NCBI RefSeq assembly: GCF_000430995.1
Contig: NZ_HF952018.1
Location: 744,386 to 808,385, forward strand
Source: Thermobrachium celere DSM 8682
Lineage (GTDB): Bacteria; Bacillota; Clostridia; Clostridiales; Caloramatoraceae
DNA: 64,000 bases
Reading direction: 5' to 3'
Shown here: piece by piece, positions 8,726-17,092 of the stretch
Numbering within the stretch: the first letter of the stretch is position 1
Layout: the number at the start of each line of letters is the position of its first letter
Position numbers and translations under genes: made by a program
The notes under the pieces: model-generated
Database searches by the model: none
The model's input: only the letters and a program-made list of their open reading frames with translations
What the model was told of the DNA's origin: nothing

Positions 8726-9085
8726 ATGAGGGTAGTTATATCTGCTACAGGAAAAGATATTAATGATTTAATGGATGTAAGATTTGGAAGATGCAGATAT
8801 TTTCAAATTCATGATACTGAAGCTGGAGAATTTAGAGTATTAGAAAATGAAGGACAAAAATCTGGTGGAGGAGCAGGAATTGCAGCTGCTCAACAAATTA
8901 TAGATGAAGGAGTAGATGTAGTAATAACTGGTAGCTTAGGACCTAATGCCTTTGATTTAATAAATAAGGCAGGCATAAAGGCTTATAAGTGTAACGAAAT
9001 GAGAATAAAAGAGGTTATTGATAAGTTTAAAAATGGAGAATTAGAAGAGATAAATATGGCAGGTCCAGCTCATCATGGTATGTGA
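8726..9085 (+). CDS. NifX/MTH1175-type protein (dinitrogenase iron-molybdenum cofactor biosynthesis fold), copy 1
   Basis: A 119-residue single-domain protein with the NifX/NifB C-terminal fold: MRVVISATGKDINDLMDVRFGRC at the start, then SGGGAGIAAAQQIIDEGVDVVITGSLGPNAFD. Family members bind metal clusters, such as FeMo-cofactor precursors or the Mo-Cu cluster of Desulfovibrio ORP. The tail is short (AHHGM). The ATG at 8726 is chosen because ggag at 8714-8717 would be too close to the GTG at 8720. No nitrogenase genes lie in the window, so a role in nitrogen fixation is not supported. It is in the same transcript as the flanking flavoprotein and ATPase genes. Confidence 0.9.
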   Translation: MRVVISATGKDINDLMDVRFGRCRYFQIHDTEAGEFRVLENEGQKSGGGAGIAAAQQIIDEGVDVVITGSLGPNAFDLINKAGIKAYKCNEMRIKEVIDKFKNGELEEINMAGPAHHGM

Positions 9086-9100
9086 TTGGAGGTAATTGCC

Positions 9101-9934
9101 TTGAATATTGCAGTATTAAGTGGAAAAGGTGGAACGGGAAAGACCACCGTTTCCACTAATTTATCAATTGCTTTAAATGCAAACTATGTTGATTGTGATG
9201 TTGAGGAGCCAAATGGATTTTTGTTTTTAAAACCAAACATAGAGGATGTTAAAGAGGTAGAGGAAGAATATCCTGTTATAAATAAAGAGAAATGCGTTGG
9301 TTGTGGTATGTGTGTTAAAGCATGTAATTTTAATGCGCTTGCCAAGGTTAAGGATAACATACTTGTCTTTGATAAGCTATGTCACAGCTGTGGTGCATGT
9401 CAATATGTTTGTAAATTTGGAGCAGTAGAATATGCAAAAAGAGTTATTGGAAAAATAGAATGTGGTACCTCTTATGGTTTGAGTGTTAAACAAGGGATAC
9501 TTAATATTGGAGAACCTATGGCTGTTCCAGTTATTAAGAAGTTGCTTAATTCTATTGATAGAAATGAATTGAATGTAATAGACTGTCCTCCTGGTACCTC
9601 CTGTAATGTTGTTAATACATTAAAGTATTCAGATTTTGCAGTTTTAGTAACTGAACCATCTAATTTTGGATTGCATGATTTAAAACTTGCTATTGAACTG
9701 GTTAAGAGTTTTAATATTCCCTTTGGAGTTGTAATTAATAAGGACAATGGAGAGGATAACATAATAAAAAAATATTGCAGGGATAATAGTATAAAGATTT
9801 TAGGCACTATACCCTTTAATAAGAAAACTGCAGAATTATATTCAAGAGGGGAAATTCTCTATTTTGATAACCAGCACAAAAATATTTTTGATGAATTGGT
9901 AAACAATATAAGGGAGGTGCTATCTTGGAATTAG
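9101..9934 (+). CDS. MinD/ParA-superfamily ATPase with inserted 2x[4Fe-4S] ferredoxin domain, copy 1
   Basis: The 277-residue protein begins with the deviant Walker A loop SGKGGTGKTT (near residues 7-16), as in MinD, Mrp and NifH-like ATPases. An inserted ferredoxin domain follows with two CxxCxxCxxxC sets at about Cys 65, 68, 71, 75 and 94, 97, 100, 104. Later VIDCPPGTSC is Walker B/switch II-like and VLVTEPSNFGLHDL fits the family. A TTG start at 9101 is preferred because GGAGG at 9088-9092 precedes it by 8 nt. It ends 10 bp inside its paralogue, which indicates translational coupling. Likely ORP-complex-like, with ATP-driven metal or iron-sulfur handling. Confidence 0.88.
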   Translation: MNIAVLSGKGGTGKTTVSTNLSIALNANYVDCDVEEPNGFLFLKPNIEDVKEVEEEYPVINKEKCVGCGMCVKACNFNALAKVKDNILVFDKLCHSCGACQYVCKFGAVEYAKRVIGKIECGTSYGLSVKQGILNIGEPMAVPVIKKLLNSIDRNELNVIDCPPGTSCNVVNTLKYSDFAVLVTEPSNFGLHDLKLAIELVKSFNIPFGVVINKDNGEDNIIKKYCRDNSIKILGTIPFNKKTAELYSRGEILYFDNQHKNIFDELVNNIREVLSWN

Positions 9935-10785
9935 TTATTTTAAGTGGGAAAGGAGGCACGGGTAAGACTACAATTGCAACTGCTCTTTCAGAACTGGCAA
10001 GGGATGTAATGAGGGTGGATTGCGATGTGGATGCACCTAACTTTTATTTATACTATAAGGGTGAAGATATAGAGAGAAATGATTTTATAGGTAGCAAAAA
10101 GGCTGTAATTGATAAAAATAAATGCGTAAAGTGTGGTAAATGTAAAGACGTATGTAGATTTGAAGCAATTGATTATATAAATGGTGAATTTACAGTAGAT
10201 TCCTTTAGCTGTGAAGGTTGTGGCTTATGTAGTATAGCTTGTAATTTTAAGGCAATATCCTTAGAGGATGAGAAAACAGCAGATGTTTATATTACAAAGA
10301 TAGAGAGTGGCTTACTATCAAGGGCTGAAATGGAAATAGGAGCTGATGGTTCAGGAAAGCTTATAACTCAGCTTAGAGAAAATGCAAAAAGATATAATAG
10401 GGAAAATAAGCTAACTATTATAGATGGTTCTCCAGGTATAGGATGTCCTGTTATATCTTCTATTACTGGAAGTAGTGCTGCATTAATTGTAACAGAGCCA
10501 ACTAGATCTGGATTAGAAGATTTAAAACGAGTTTATTCTCTATGTAAACATTTTGGAATAAAGACATTTGTATGTATTAATAAATTTGACATAAATTTAG
10601 AAGTTACAGAGGATATTGAGGAATTTGCTAAGAATAACAATTTAATAATTGTGGGTAAAATACCCTTTGATGAGAAGGTTATGGAATCTATTAATAACTT
10701 AAGGCCTATAACCTATTATGAAGATAGTGTTGCTAATAAAGCCATAAGAAAAATGTGGGATAATTTAAAAGAAAAACTAAATTAA
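9925..10785 (+). CDS. MinD/ParA-superfamily ATPase with inserted 2x[4Fe-4S] ferredoxin domain, copy 2
   Basis: This 286-residue paralogue of the preceding gene has the same plan: SGKGGTGKTT near residues 7-16, cysteine sets at 67, 70, 73, 77 and at 96, 99, 102, 106, then IIDGSPGIGCPV and LIVTEPTRSGLEDL. It starts with TTG at 9925, seven bases after gggagg and overlapping the previous gene by 10 bp. The pair probably forms a heterodimer, since such ATPases dimerise and the two genes are always tightly linked in ORP-type clusters (established for Desulfovibrio, inferred here). What they load, or which partner reduces the clusters, is unknown. Confidence 0.88.
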   Translation: MELVILSGKGGTGKTTIATALSELARDVMRVDCDVDAPNFYLYYKGEDIERNDFIGSKKAVIDKNKCVKCGKCKDVCRFEAIDYINGEFTVDSFSCEGCGLCSIACNFKAISLEDEKTADVYITKIESGLLSRAEMEIGADGSGKLITQLRENAKRYNRENKLTIIDGSPGIGCPVISSITGSSAALIVTEPTRSGLEDLKRVYSLCKHFGIKTFVCINKFDINLEVTEDIEEFAKNNNLIIVGKIPFDEKVMESINNLRPITYYEDSVANKAIRKMWDNLKEKLN

Positions 10786-10798
10786 AGGAGGATATAGT

Positions 10799-11152
10799 AT
10801 GAAGATAGCTGTAGCCTGTGAAGGAAAAAATGTTAGTGCTCATTTTGGACATTGTGAAGGATTTATGATATATAATGTGGAGGATAACAATATAGTAAAT
10901 GCTGAATTTAGAGAGAATCCAGGACACAGACCAGGATTTTTACCAGTATATTTAAAGGATTTAGGAGTAGATGTTATAATAGCAGGGGGAATGGGAGAAA
11001 CTGCACAGATGCTATTTAATGAAAATGGTATTGAAGTTATAGTTGGAGTTTCAGGTTTATGTGATGATGCAGTGTCAAAATATATTAAGGGAGAATTAAA
11101 ATCTACTGGAAGCATATGTAGAGAACATCAGCATGCTGGACATTGTCATTAA
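10799..11152 (+). CDS. NifX/MTH1175-type protein, copy 2, with His/Cys-rich tail
   Basis: The 117-residue second NifX-like protein reads MKIAVACEGKNVSAHFGHCEGF at its start and has the same core as copy 1 (LGVDVIIAGGMGETAQ). It differs by HFGHCEGF near residues 15-22 and by a C-terminal tail with C107, H110, H112, H115, C116 and H117, a plausible metal site. An AAAGGAGG site precedes the ATG by a few bases and the gap to the ATPase gene is 13 bp. Copies 1 and 2 flank the ATPase pair. They probably bind or transfer a metal cluster; the metal cannot be read from sequence. Confidence 0.9.
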   Translation: MKIAVACEGKNVSAHFGHCEGFMIYNVEDNNIVNAEFRENPGHRPGFLPVYLKDLGVDVIIAGGMGETAQMLFNENGIEVIVGVSGLCDDAVSKYIKGELKSTGSICREHQHAGHCH

Positions 11153-11175
11153 TTTTAATGTGATGTGATGTTACG

Positions 11176-11625
11176 ATGGAGAGTTTAATTGAAAGATATA
11201 AAAAAATAATTGAAGAGGCAGGACAAATATTTACAAGACAAAAGAAAATAATATTAGAGACTATTTTAGATGCAAACAGACATATGTCAGCAAATGAAAT
11301 CTATAATTTAGTAAAAAATAAGAATATAGGGCTTGCAACTGTATATAGAGCACTTAATTCCTTTACCGAGCTTGGTATATTAAAGGAGATGAAAGTAGAT
11401 AATACCAGCTATTATGAACTAAAAATTTATAGTGGTAAAGTAATGCATGTGCATTTTAAATGTATTAATTGTAAAAATGTATTTGATTTAGATGATAAAA
11501 ATTTAGTTTTAGAATATATTAAACTAAACAATTCAATTGAGAAGAAGTTTGGAGTTGAAATAAAAGATTCTGATATAATGCTCATAGGATTGTGTAGTGA
11601 CTGTAGTAGAAAAAAAGGGAGTTGA
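11176..11625 (+). CDS. Fur-family transcriptional regulator
   Basis: The 149-residue protein has the Fur winged helix (SANEIYNLVKNKNIGLATVYRAL, about residues 38-60) and a C-terminal dimerisation domain with metal-type motifs HVHFKC..C (Cys 96 and 99) and CSDC (Cys 140 and 143), the structural zinc site. Fur proteins sense iron, peroxide (PerR), zinc or heme; the sensing residues are not clear enough to choose. There is no good ribosome binding site before the ATG, only tgatgtgatg, so translation may be weak or coupled. It ends the flavoprotein-NifX-ATPase transcript and its stop codon lies in the terminator. It may regulate this operon. Confidence 0.92.
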   Translation: MESLIERYKKIIEEAGQIFTRQKKIILETILDANRHMSANEIYNLVKNKNIGLATVYRALNSFTELGILKEMKVDNTSYYELKIYSGKVMHVHFKCINCKNVFDLDDKNLVLEYIKLNNSIEKKFGVEIKDSDIMLIGLCSDCSRKKGS

Positions 11626-11647
11626 TAAAAAATCAACTCCCTTTTTT
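11614..11647 (+). terminator. Terminator of the ORP-like operon, overlapping the fur-type stop codon
   Basis: A 13-bp stem aaagggagttgat (11614-11626) / atcaactcccttt (11632-11644) followed by T residues. The TGA at 11623-11625 is inside the 5' arm. Confidence 0.92.
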
Positions 11648-11658
11648 ATAACTTATTA

Positions 11659-11714
11659 TTGACATATGCCCAAAATAATTTTATAATTAAAGCGTAATGA
11701 ACATATACCCAAAA
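11659..11714 (+). promoter_or_regulatory. Consensus promoter with a 14-bp direct repeat, upstream of the DUF5320-like gene
   Basis: TTGACA (11659-11664), a 17-bp spacer and TATAAT (11682-11687) match the sigma-A consensus exactly. acatatgcccaaaa at 11662-11675 overlaps the -35 box and recurs with 13 of 14 matches as acatatacccaaaa at 11701-11714, just before the ribosome binding site. Such a perfect promoter usually needs repression, and the repeat is a good candidate operator. The binding protein is not known. Confidence 0.72.
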
Positions 11715-11729
11715 AAGGAGGTTAATTGT

Positions 11730-11882
11730 ATGCCAAGAAGAGATGGAACAGGTCCAGATGGAAGAGGACCAAGAACAGGAAGAGGATTAGGAAGATGTGG
11801 AAACAATAGAGCATCTCAAAACGAAGGAACTATGAGAGGCAGAGGATGTGGCAGATTTTGTAGAAGAAAAAATAACGAATAA
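11730..11882 (+). CDS. Small Gly/Arg-rich protein, DUF5320-like
   Basis: A 50-residue protein starts MPRRDGTGPDGRGPRTGRG and continues through LGRCGNNRAS to an end with RGCGRFCRRKNNE. It is basic, rich in Gly and Arg, and has three cysteines (one central, two near the C-terminus). The start matches small DUF5320-type proteins that occur beside NifX-like and DUF134 genes in anaerobes; their function is not established. AAGGAGG at 11715-11721 precedes the ATG by 8 nt. It has its own consensus promoter and its own terminator, so it is strongly and independently expressed. A metal-binding or nucleic-acid-binding role is possible but not shown. Confidence 0.8.
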   Translation: MPRRDGTGPDGRGPRTGRGLGRCGNNRASQNEGTMRGRGCGRFCRRKNNE

Positions 11883-11910
11883 TAGGGGGAATACCCCCTA
11901 TTATTTTTAT
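11878..11910 (+). terminator. Terminator of the DUF5320-like gene
   Basis: Stem aataggggg (11881-11889) / ccccctatt (11894-11902) with a 4-nt loop, then ATTTTTATTT. The stop codon (11880-11882) overlaps the stem base. Confidence 0.9.
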
Positions 11911-11926
11911 TTAATTATAATATCAA

Positions 11927-11945
11927 ATATTTTATGATAAAATAT
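11927..11945. promoter_or_regulatory. 19-bp perfect palindrome upstream of the DUF134 gene
   Basis: atattttat (11927-11935) and ataaaatat (11937-11945) are exact reverse complements around one G. It ends 26 bp before the DUF134 start codon, where a promoter is expected, and could be an autoregulatory operator. AT-only palindromes occur by chance in AT-rich DNA, so confidence is moderate. Confidence 0.45.
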
Positions 11946-11971
11946 AAATTAAGTTTGAAAGGAGGGGTAGA

Positions 11972-12346
11972 ATGCCAAGACCAAGAAAATTCAGGAGAGT
12001 GTGTTGTTTACCTAAAATAAGTGAATTTGGCCCAATTAATTTAAATAGAGAAAATGAAGTTATATATATGACTGTTGAGGAGTATGAAACCATTAGATTG
12101 ATGGATCTAGAAGGTTTAAGTCAAGAAGAGACGGCTGAAAGAATGGGGGTTGGACGTTCAACAGTACAGAGAATATATGAAGAAGCAAGAAAGAAGGTTG
12201 CTGATTTTATTGTTAATGGTAAGGTTTTAAAAATTGAAGGTGGAGATTATAGTATTTGTGACTTTAATGAAAATAATGTAGGATGTAAAGTATGTAGGCG
12301 CAATGGAAAAAAGTATGGTTTTGGTAATAGAGTAGATTTTGAATAA
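11972..12346 (+). CDS. DUF134 / UPF0251 family predicted DNA-binding protein
   Basis: The 124-residue protein begins MPRPRKFRRVCCLPKISEFGP, typical of the family, and has a sigma-70 region-4-like helix-turn-helix, SQEETAERMGVGRSTVQRIYEEARKK (split here over about residues 51-76). The C-terminal third holds Cys residues in CDFNENNVGCKVCRRNG that may bind metal. Members are found next to NifX-like and ORP-type genes across anaerobes. The site gaaaggaggggtag supports the ATG. With the Fur-type protein it is the second candidate regulator of this cluster. No target has been established that I can cite. Confidence 0.9.
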   Translation: MPRPRKFRRVCCLPKISEFGPINLNRENEVIYMTVEEYETIRLMDLEGLSQEETAERMGVGRSTVQRIYEEARKKVADFIVNGKVLKIEGGDYSICDFNENNVGCKVCRRNGKKYGFGNRVDFE

Positions 12347-12376
12347 AAGTAATAGACATATTTTGGCTTTTATTTT
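12342..12376 (+). terminator. Weak terminator after the DUF134 gene
   Basis: Stem aataaaag (12342-12349) / cttttatt (12367-12374) with a 17-nt loop and a few T. The AT-rich stem makes it weak, and some read-through into lspA is likely. Confidence 0.45.
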
Positions 12377-12417
12377 AAAATAATTAAATGTGAATATTAT
12401 AAAATGGGGTGGATGTA

Positions 12418-12864
12418 GTGGAATTTGTTATAATAAGCTTATTAGTATTAATTGACCAGATAACAAAATATATTGCAAAAAATTATCTTATAATAAGGCA
12501 ACCTATTAATATTTTAGAAGGATTTTTAAATTTAGTTTATGTTGAAAACAGAGGAGCTGCCTTTGGCATTTTTAGAGATAAAAAGATAATTTTAATAGGT
12601 TTTACTTCACTTGTAATAGTTGGACTTATATATTATCTATATAAAAATAAGGGAAAGGATAAAATAATTGATATTTGTCTTATTCTTGTTATAGCAGGTG
12701 CAATTGGTAATTTGATAGATAGAGTTTTTTTAAGCTATGTTGTTGATTTTATACATTTTTATATAAGAGATGTATTTGACTGGCCAGTATTCAATTTTGC
12801 GGATATATATGTTTCCATAGGTGCTGTGCTATTGTCTATAAAATTGATATTTTTTGATAAATAG
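12418..12864 (+). CDS. lspA: Lipoprotein signal peptidase (signal peptidase II)
   Basis: The 148-residue integral membrane aspartyl protease removes the signal peptide of prolipoproteins after lipidation. It has the N-terminal DQITKYI motif, VENRGAAFGI, GAIGNLIDR with one catalytic Asp, and VFNFADIYVSIG with the other, spread over four hydrophobic segments. The GTG at 12418 is chosen because GGGGTGG (12406-12412) precedes it by 5 nt; the GTG at 12409 lies inside that site. It is followed after 14 bp by an rluD-type gene, the order also seen in Bacillus (lspA, pseudouridine synthase, pyrR). Confidence 0.95.
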   Translation: MEFVIISLLVLIDQITKYIAKNYLIIRQPINILEGFLNLVYVENRGAAFGIFRDKKIILIGFTSLVIVGLIYYLYKNKGKDKIIDICLILVIAGAIGNLIDRVFLSYVVDFIHFYIRDVFDWPVFNFADIYVSIGAVLLSIKLIFFDK

Positions 12865-12878
12865 AGGTGATAAGATAG

Positions 12879-14350
<1,472 letters not shown>

Positions 14351-14374
14351 ACGTGTAAGGCTTAAAATATACAG

Positions 14375-14428
14375 ATAACCCCATGAATGGATTTTAAGGC
14401 CTATGAGCTTAATCCATCATGGGGTTAT
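14375..14428. terminator. Shared stem-loop between convergent pyrR and rqcH
   Basis: ataaccccatg (14375-14385) pairs with catggggttat (14418-14428), extended by a second stem atggatt/aatccat (14387-14393 / 14411-14417) with one bulged base. The U-tracts are poor on both sides, but the position between convergent genes and the long stem suggest a bidirectional terminator. Confidence 0.7.
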
Positions 14429-14429
14429 A

Positions 14430-16160
14430 TTATTTAACTCTTTTTAATTTCTCTATTTTATCAGAAGATGGTGTTACATATATTGTTTTATTTGTATAGT
14501 ATATAACCATACCTGGTTTTGCACCATTTGGTTTTTTTACATTTTTTCTTTCTGTATAGTCAACAGGCACATTGGTTGAATTTTTAGCTTTACTATAGTA
14601 TGCAGCAAGTAGTGCTCCTTCTAATAGTGCAGTGTCTGAAACAGTTCCATTTTTTGATTTAATAATTACATGGGAACCAGGTATATTTTTTGTGTGCATC
14701 CATATATCATTTTGAGATGCAAATTTTGTTGTTAAATAGTCATTTTGTATATTACTTTTACCAATATAAATATCATAACCATCGGATGAAATATAATGCA
14801 TTGGCGAAGATGTAGTTTTTTTGTTAATTATTTTCTTTTTAATAAATCCATTTAAAATTAACTCATTTCTTATTTCTTCAATTGTTTCAGAATCAGTTGC
14901 ATTTTCTAAATTAATTAGTACTGTTTCAAGATATTCTTTTTCTTGTTTAGCTTGGTTTAAGCTATTTCCTAGCATTTCATATGTATTTTTATCTTTATTG
15001 TATTTTTTGTAGTAATACTGAGACATTTCCACAGGTGAAAGCCCACTTATATATGGTATTTCAATAATACTTAAATTTTCATCGTAGTAGTTTTGTAAAT
15101 AAACAGTATCATTATTTATATTAATGTTGTATTGATTTGCTAATATAAGCTCAGCATATAGTTTGTAAACTTCAAAGTCTTTGCATTCTTCTATTTTATT
15201 AATATAAGATTCAACTTTTTTATCTGCCTTCTCATAAAGTGATTCTACAAGTTTGTATAGGTCTTTATATTTCTGCTTCATTGTTATTTCAGAGCTTCTA
15301 TTGAAGTAATAGGCATCAATCATTTCGCTTGGGGAAGTATAGTATGTTTTTTCGTCATTTTCCATAACATCAAATATGTAAAAATCCTTTGAACCTTTGT
15401 TGTTTGTAAAAATATTGCATTCTATAGAGTTTGATTTTATTTTAGCAATATAATAGAAGAATCTATTGGCTATATGTTCTAATTCATCTGAAGTTAGATC
15501 AGATACCAGTACATCTTTTTTATCTTTACAAACTAAGTCACAAAATACATTACTTATACCATAGAAATTATCAATTAAAGCTTTATTTAATTTTTTATTA
15601 TTGTCATTCAAAATAATTTCAATAAAATTTTCCTTTGATATATCTAAAGGATTTACTTTAGTTTTTGTTGGAGGAAGTTGGTATGTTAATTTTGGTAATA
15701 CCTGTCTTACAGAACTTATAGTGAAATCTATATGTTTAAGGGAATCAATTATCACATTTTCAGAATTAATAAGTATTATATTACTGTGTTTTCCCATAGT
15801 CTCAGCAATTAAATAATATATTTTTGGGTATCCAAGCTCATCTTTTATTTCAATTGTTATTTTAAGTATTCTATCTAGTGAAACCTGTTCTAAGTTTAAA
15901 ATTCTTCCATTTTGTATATACTTTCTTAATACCATACAAAATGATGGAGGTTTTATAGGATTTTCTACACTTTGATCTGTTAAGTGAAATCTTGCTGCAG
16001 TTGGATTAATTGAAATTAAAAGCTTTTTAGATTTTTTTTCTTTCCTTAAAATGAGAATTATTTCTTCACTGTTGGGTTGGTATATTTTATCTATTTTGCT
16101 ATTTATAAATTCATTTAATTCATTTATAATACTTTTGGTTACTAGTCCGTCAAATGGCAT
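14430..16160 (-). CDS. rqcH: Rqc2/RqcH homologue, NFACT-family ribosome quality-control protein
   Basis: The 576-residue protein has the NFACT-N domain at the start (MPFDGLVTKSIINELN), a long coiled-coil middle and the NFACT-R domain near the C-terminus (DIWMHTKNIPGSHVIIKS, then the tRNA-facing block up to KKPNGAKPGMVIYYTNKT). RqcH binds stalled 50S subunits and adds C-terminal alanine tails; older annotations call it fibronectin-binding protein. The start at 16160 is chosen because GGAGGTCGG precedes it; the longer frame has no site. It is divergent from dapF and convergent with pyrR. In Bacillus the homologue yloA precedes yicC, a linkage loosely kept here. Confidence 0.95.
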   Translation of the reverse strand: MPFDGLVTKSIINELNEFINSKIDKIYQPNSEEIILILRKEKKSKKLLISINPTAARFHLTDQSVENPIKPPSFCMVLRKYIQNGRILNLEQVSLDRILKITIEIKDELGYPKIYYLIAETMGKHSNIILINSENVIIDSLKHIDFTISSVRQVLPKLTYQLPPTKTKVNPLDISKENFIEIILNDNNKKLNKALIDNFYGISNVFCDLVCKDKKDVLVSDLTSDELEHIANRFFYYIAKIKSNSIECNIFTNNKGSKDFYIFDVMENDEKTYYTSPSEMIDAYYFNRSSEITMKQKYKDLYKLVESLYEKADKKVESYINKIEECKDFEVYKLYAELILANQYNININNDTVYLQNYYDENLSIIEIPYISGLSPVEMSQYYYKKYNKDKNTYEMLGNSLNQAKQEKEYLETVLINLENATDSETIEEIRNELILNGFIKKKIINKKTTSSPMHYISSDGYDIYIGKSNIQNDYLTTKFASQNDIWMHTKNIPGSHVIIKSKNGTVSDTALLEGALLAAYYSKAKNSTNVPVDYTERKNVKKPNGAKPGMVIYYTNKTIYVTPSSDKIEKLKRVK

Positions 16161-16174
16161 AATCCGACCTCCAG

Positions 16175-16203
16175 TAGACTTTTTTAAATAAGTATAACAT
16201 AAT
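16175..16203 (+). promoter_or_regulatory. Candidate promoter for dapF-dapL
   Basis: TAGACT at 16175-16180, a 17-bp spacer and CATAAT at 16198-16203 in the 81-bp divergent gap between rqcH and dapF. The -35 is imperfect. Confidence 0.4.
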
Positions 16204-16241
16204 ATATTATAAAATGTAATAGTTATAGTGGGGTGATAATT

Positions 16242-17036
16242 ATGAATTTTGTCAAAATGCATGGATTAGGAAATGATTTTATTATATTTGAAGCATTAGA
16301 TAAGGTTAATTATGATTGGAATGAAATTGCAAAAAAAGTTTGTGATAGACATATAGGTATTGGAGCAGATGGAATACTAATTGTAGAGAATTCAGATATA
16401 GCCGATGTTAAAATGGTAATAATAAATTCAGATGGAAGTTATGCTGAAATGTGTGGGAATGGTTTGAGATGTTTTAGTAAATATGTTTATGAAAGAGGTA
16501 TTGTAAAAAAAGAAATATTAAATATAGAAACTGGAGCTGGTGTACTTGAAGTTGTGCTTAAAATTGAAAATGGAATAGTTAAAGGTGTAAGGGTTAACAT
16601 GGGCAAACCAATACTAGAAGAAGATAAAAACTTCTATAAATTGAACGTACTAGATAGGACATTTAATGCAACAACGATGATAATGGGAGTGCCCCACACA
16701 GTAATATATGTTGATGAAATTAAGGATGAAGATGTAATAAAATATGGACCAATTATAGAAAAAATGGAGATGTTTAAAAGGGGAACAAATGTTAATTTTG
16801 TTAAAATAATAGATGATAAACACATACAAGTAAGAACATGGGAAAGAGGAGCAGGATATACTTTAGCCTGTGGTACAGGAACTTGTGCAAGCGTAGTTGC
16901 TTCATATATTAACAACTTTACAGACAAAAATGTTATTGCACATTTAAAATTAGGAGATTTAAGAATAAACTATGAAGATTATGTTTATATGGAGGGACCT
17001 GCAGAATTTATCTGTGAAGGCAGAATACTATTGTGA
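16242..17036 (+). CDS. dapF: Diaminopimelate epimerase
   Basis: The 264-residue PLP-independent racemase interconverts LL- and meso-diaminopimelate for lysine and peptidoglycan. The two catalytic thiols are Cys 71, in NSDGSYAEMCGNGLRC, and about Cys 210, in ACGTGTCAS. The N-terminus MNFVKMHGLGNDFIIFE is canonical, which fits an ATG at 16242 after GGGGTG (16230-16235) rather than the GTG at 16233 inside that site. It lies 56 bp before dapL, whose product is its substrate, so the two genes form a two-step module. Confidence 0.97.
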   Translation: MNFVKMHGLGNDFIIFEALDKVNYDWNEIAKKVCDRHIGIGADGILIVENSDIADVKMVIINSDGSYAEMCGNGLRCFSKYVYERGIVKKEILNIETGAGVLEVVLKIENGIVKGVRVNMGKPILEEDKNFYKLNVLDRTFNATTMIMGVPHTVIYVDEIKDEDVIKYGPIIEKMEMFKRGTNVNFVKIIDDKHIQVRTWERGAGYTLACGTGTCASVVASYINNFTDKNVIAHLKLGDLRINYEDYVYMEGPAEFICEGRILL

Positions 17037-17092
17037 CATTAACAATTAAGATGAATATTATAATATTAAAGTAATTTTAGGAGAGTATTGTT

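Noticed and set aside
8720-9085. GTG at 8720 as start of the first NifX-like gene
   Set aside because: The ggag site would be only 2 bases away; ATG at 8726 has normal spacing and the family N-terminus.
7360-12346. Nitrogen fixation cluster
   Set aside because: NifX-like proteins and the ferredoxin-MinD fold are suggestive, but nifH, nifD, nifK, nifE, nifN and full-length nifB are all absent.
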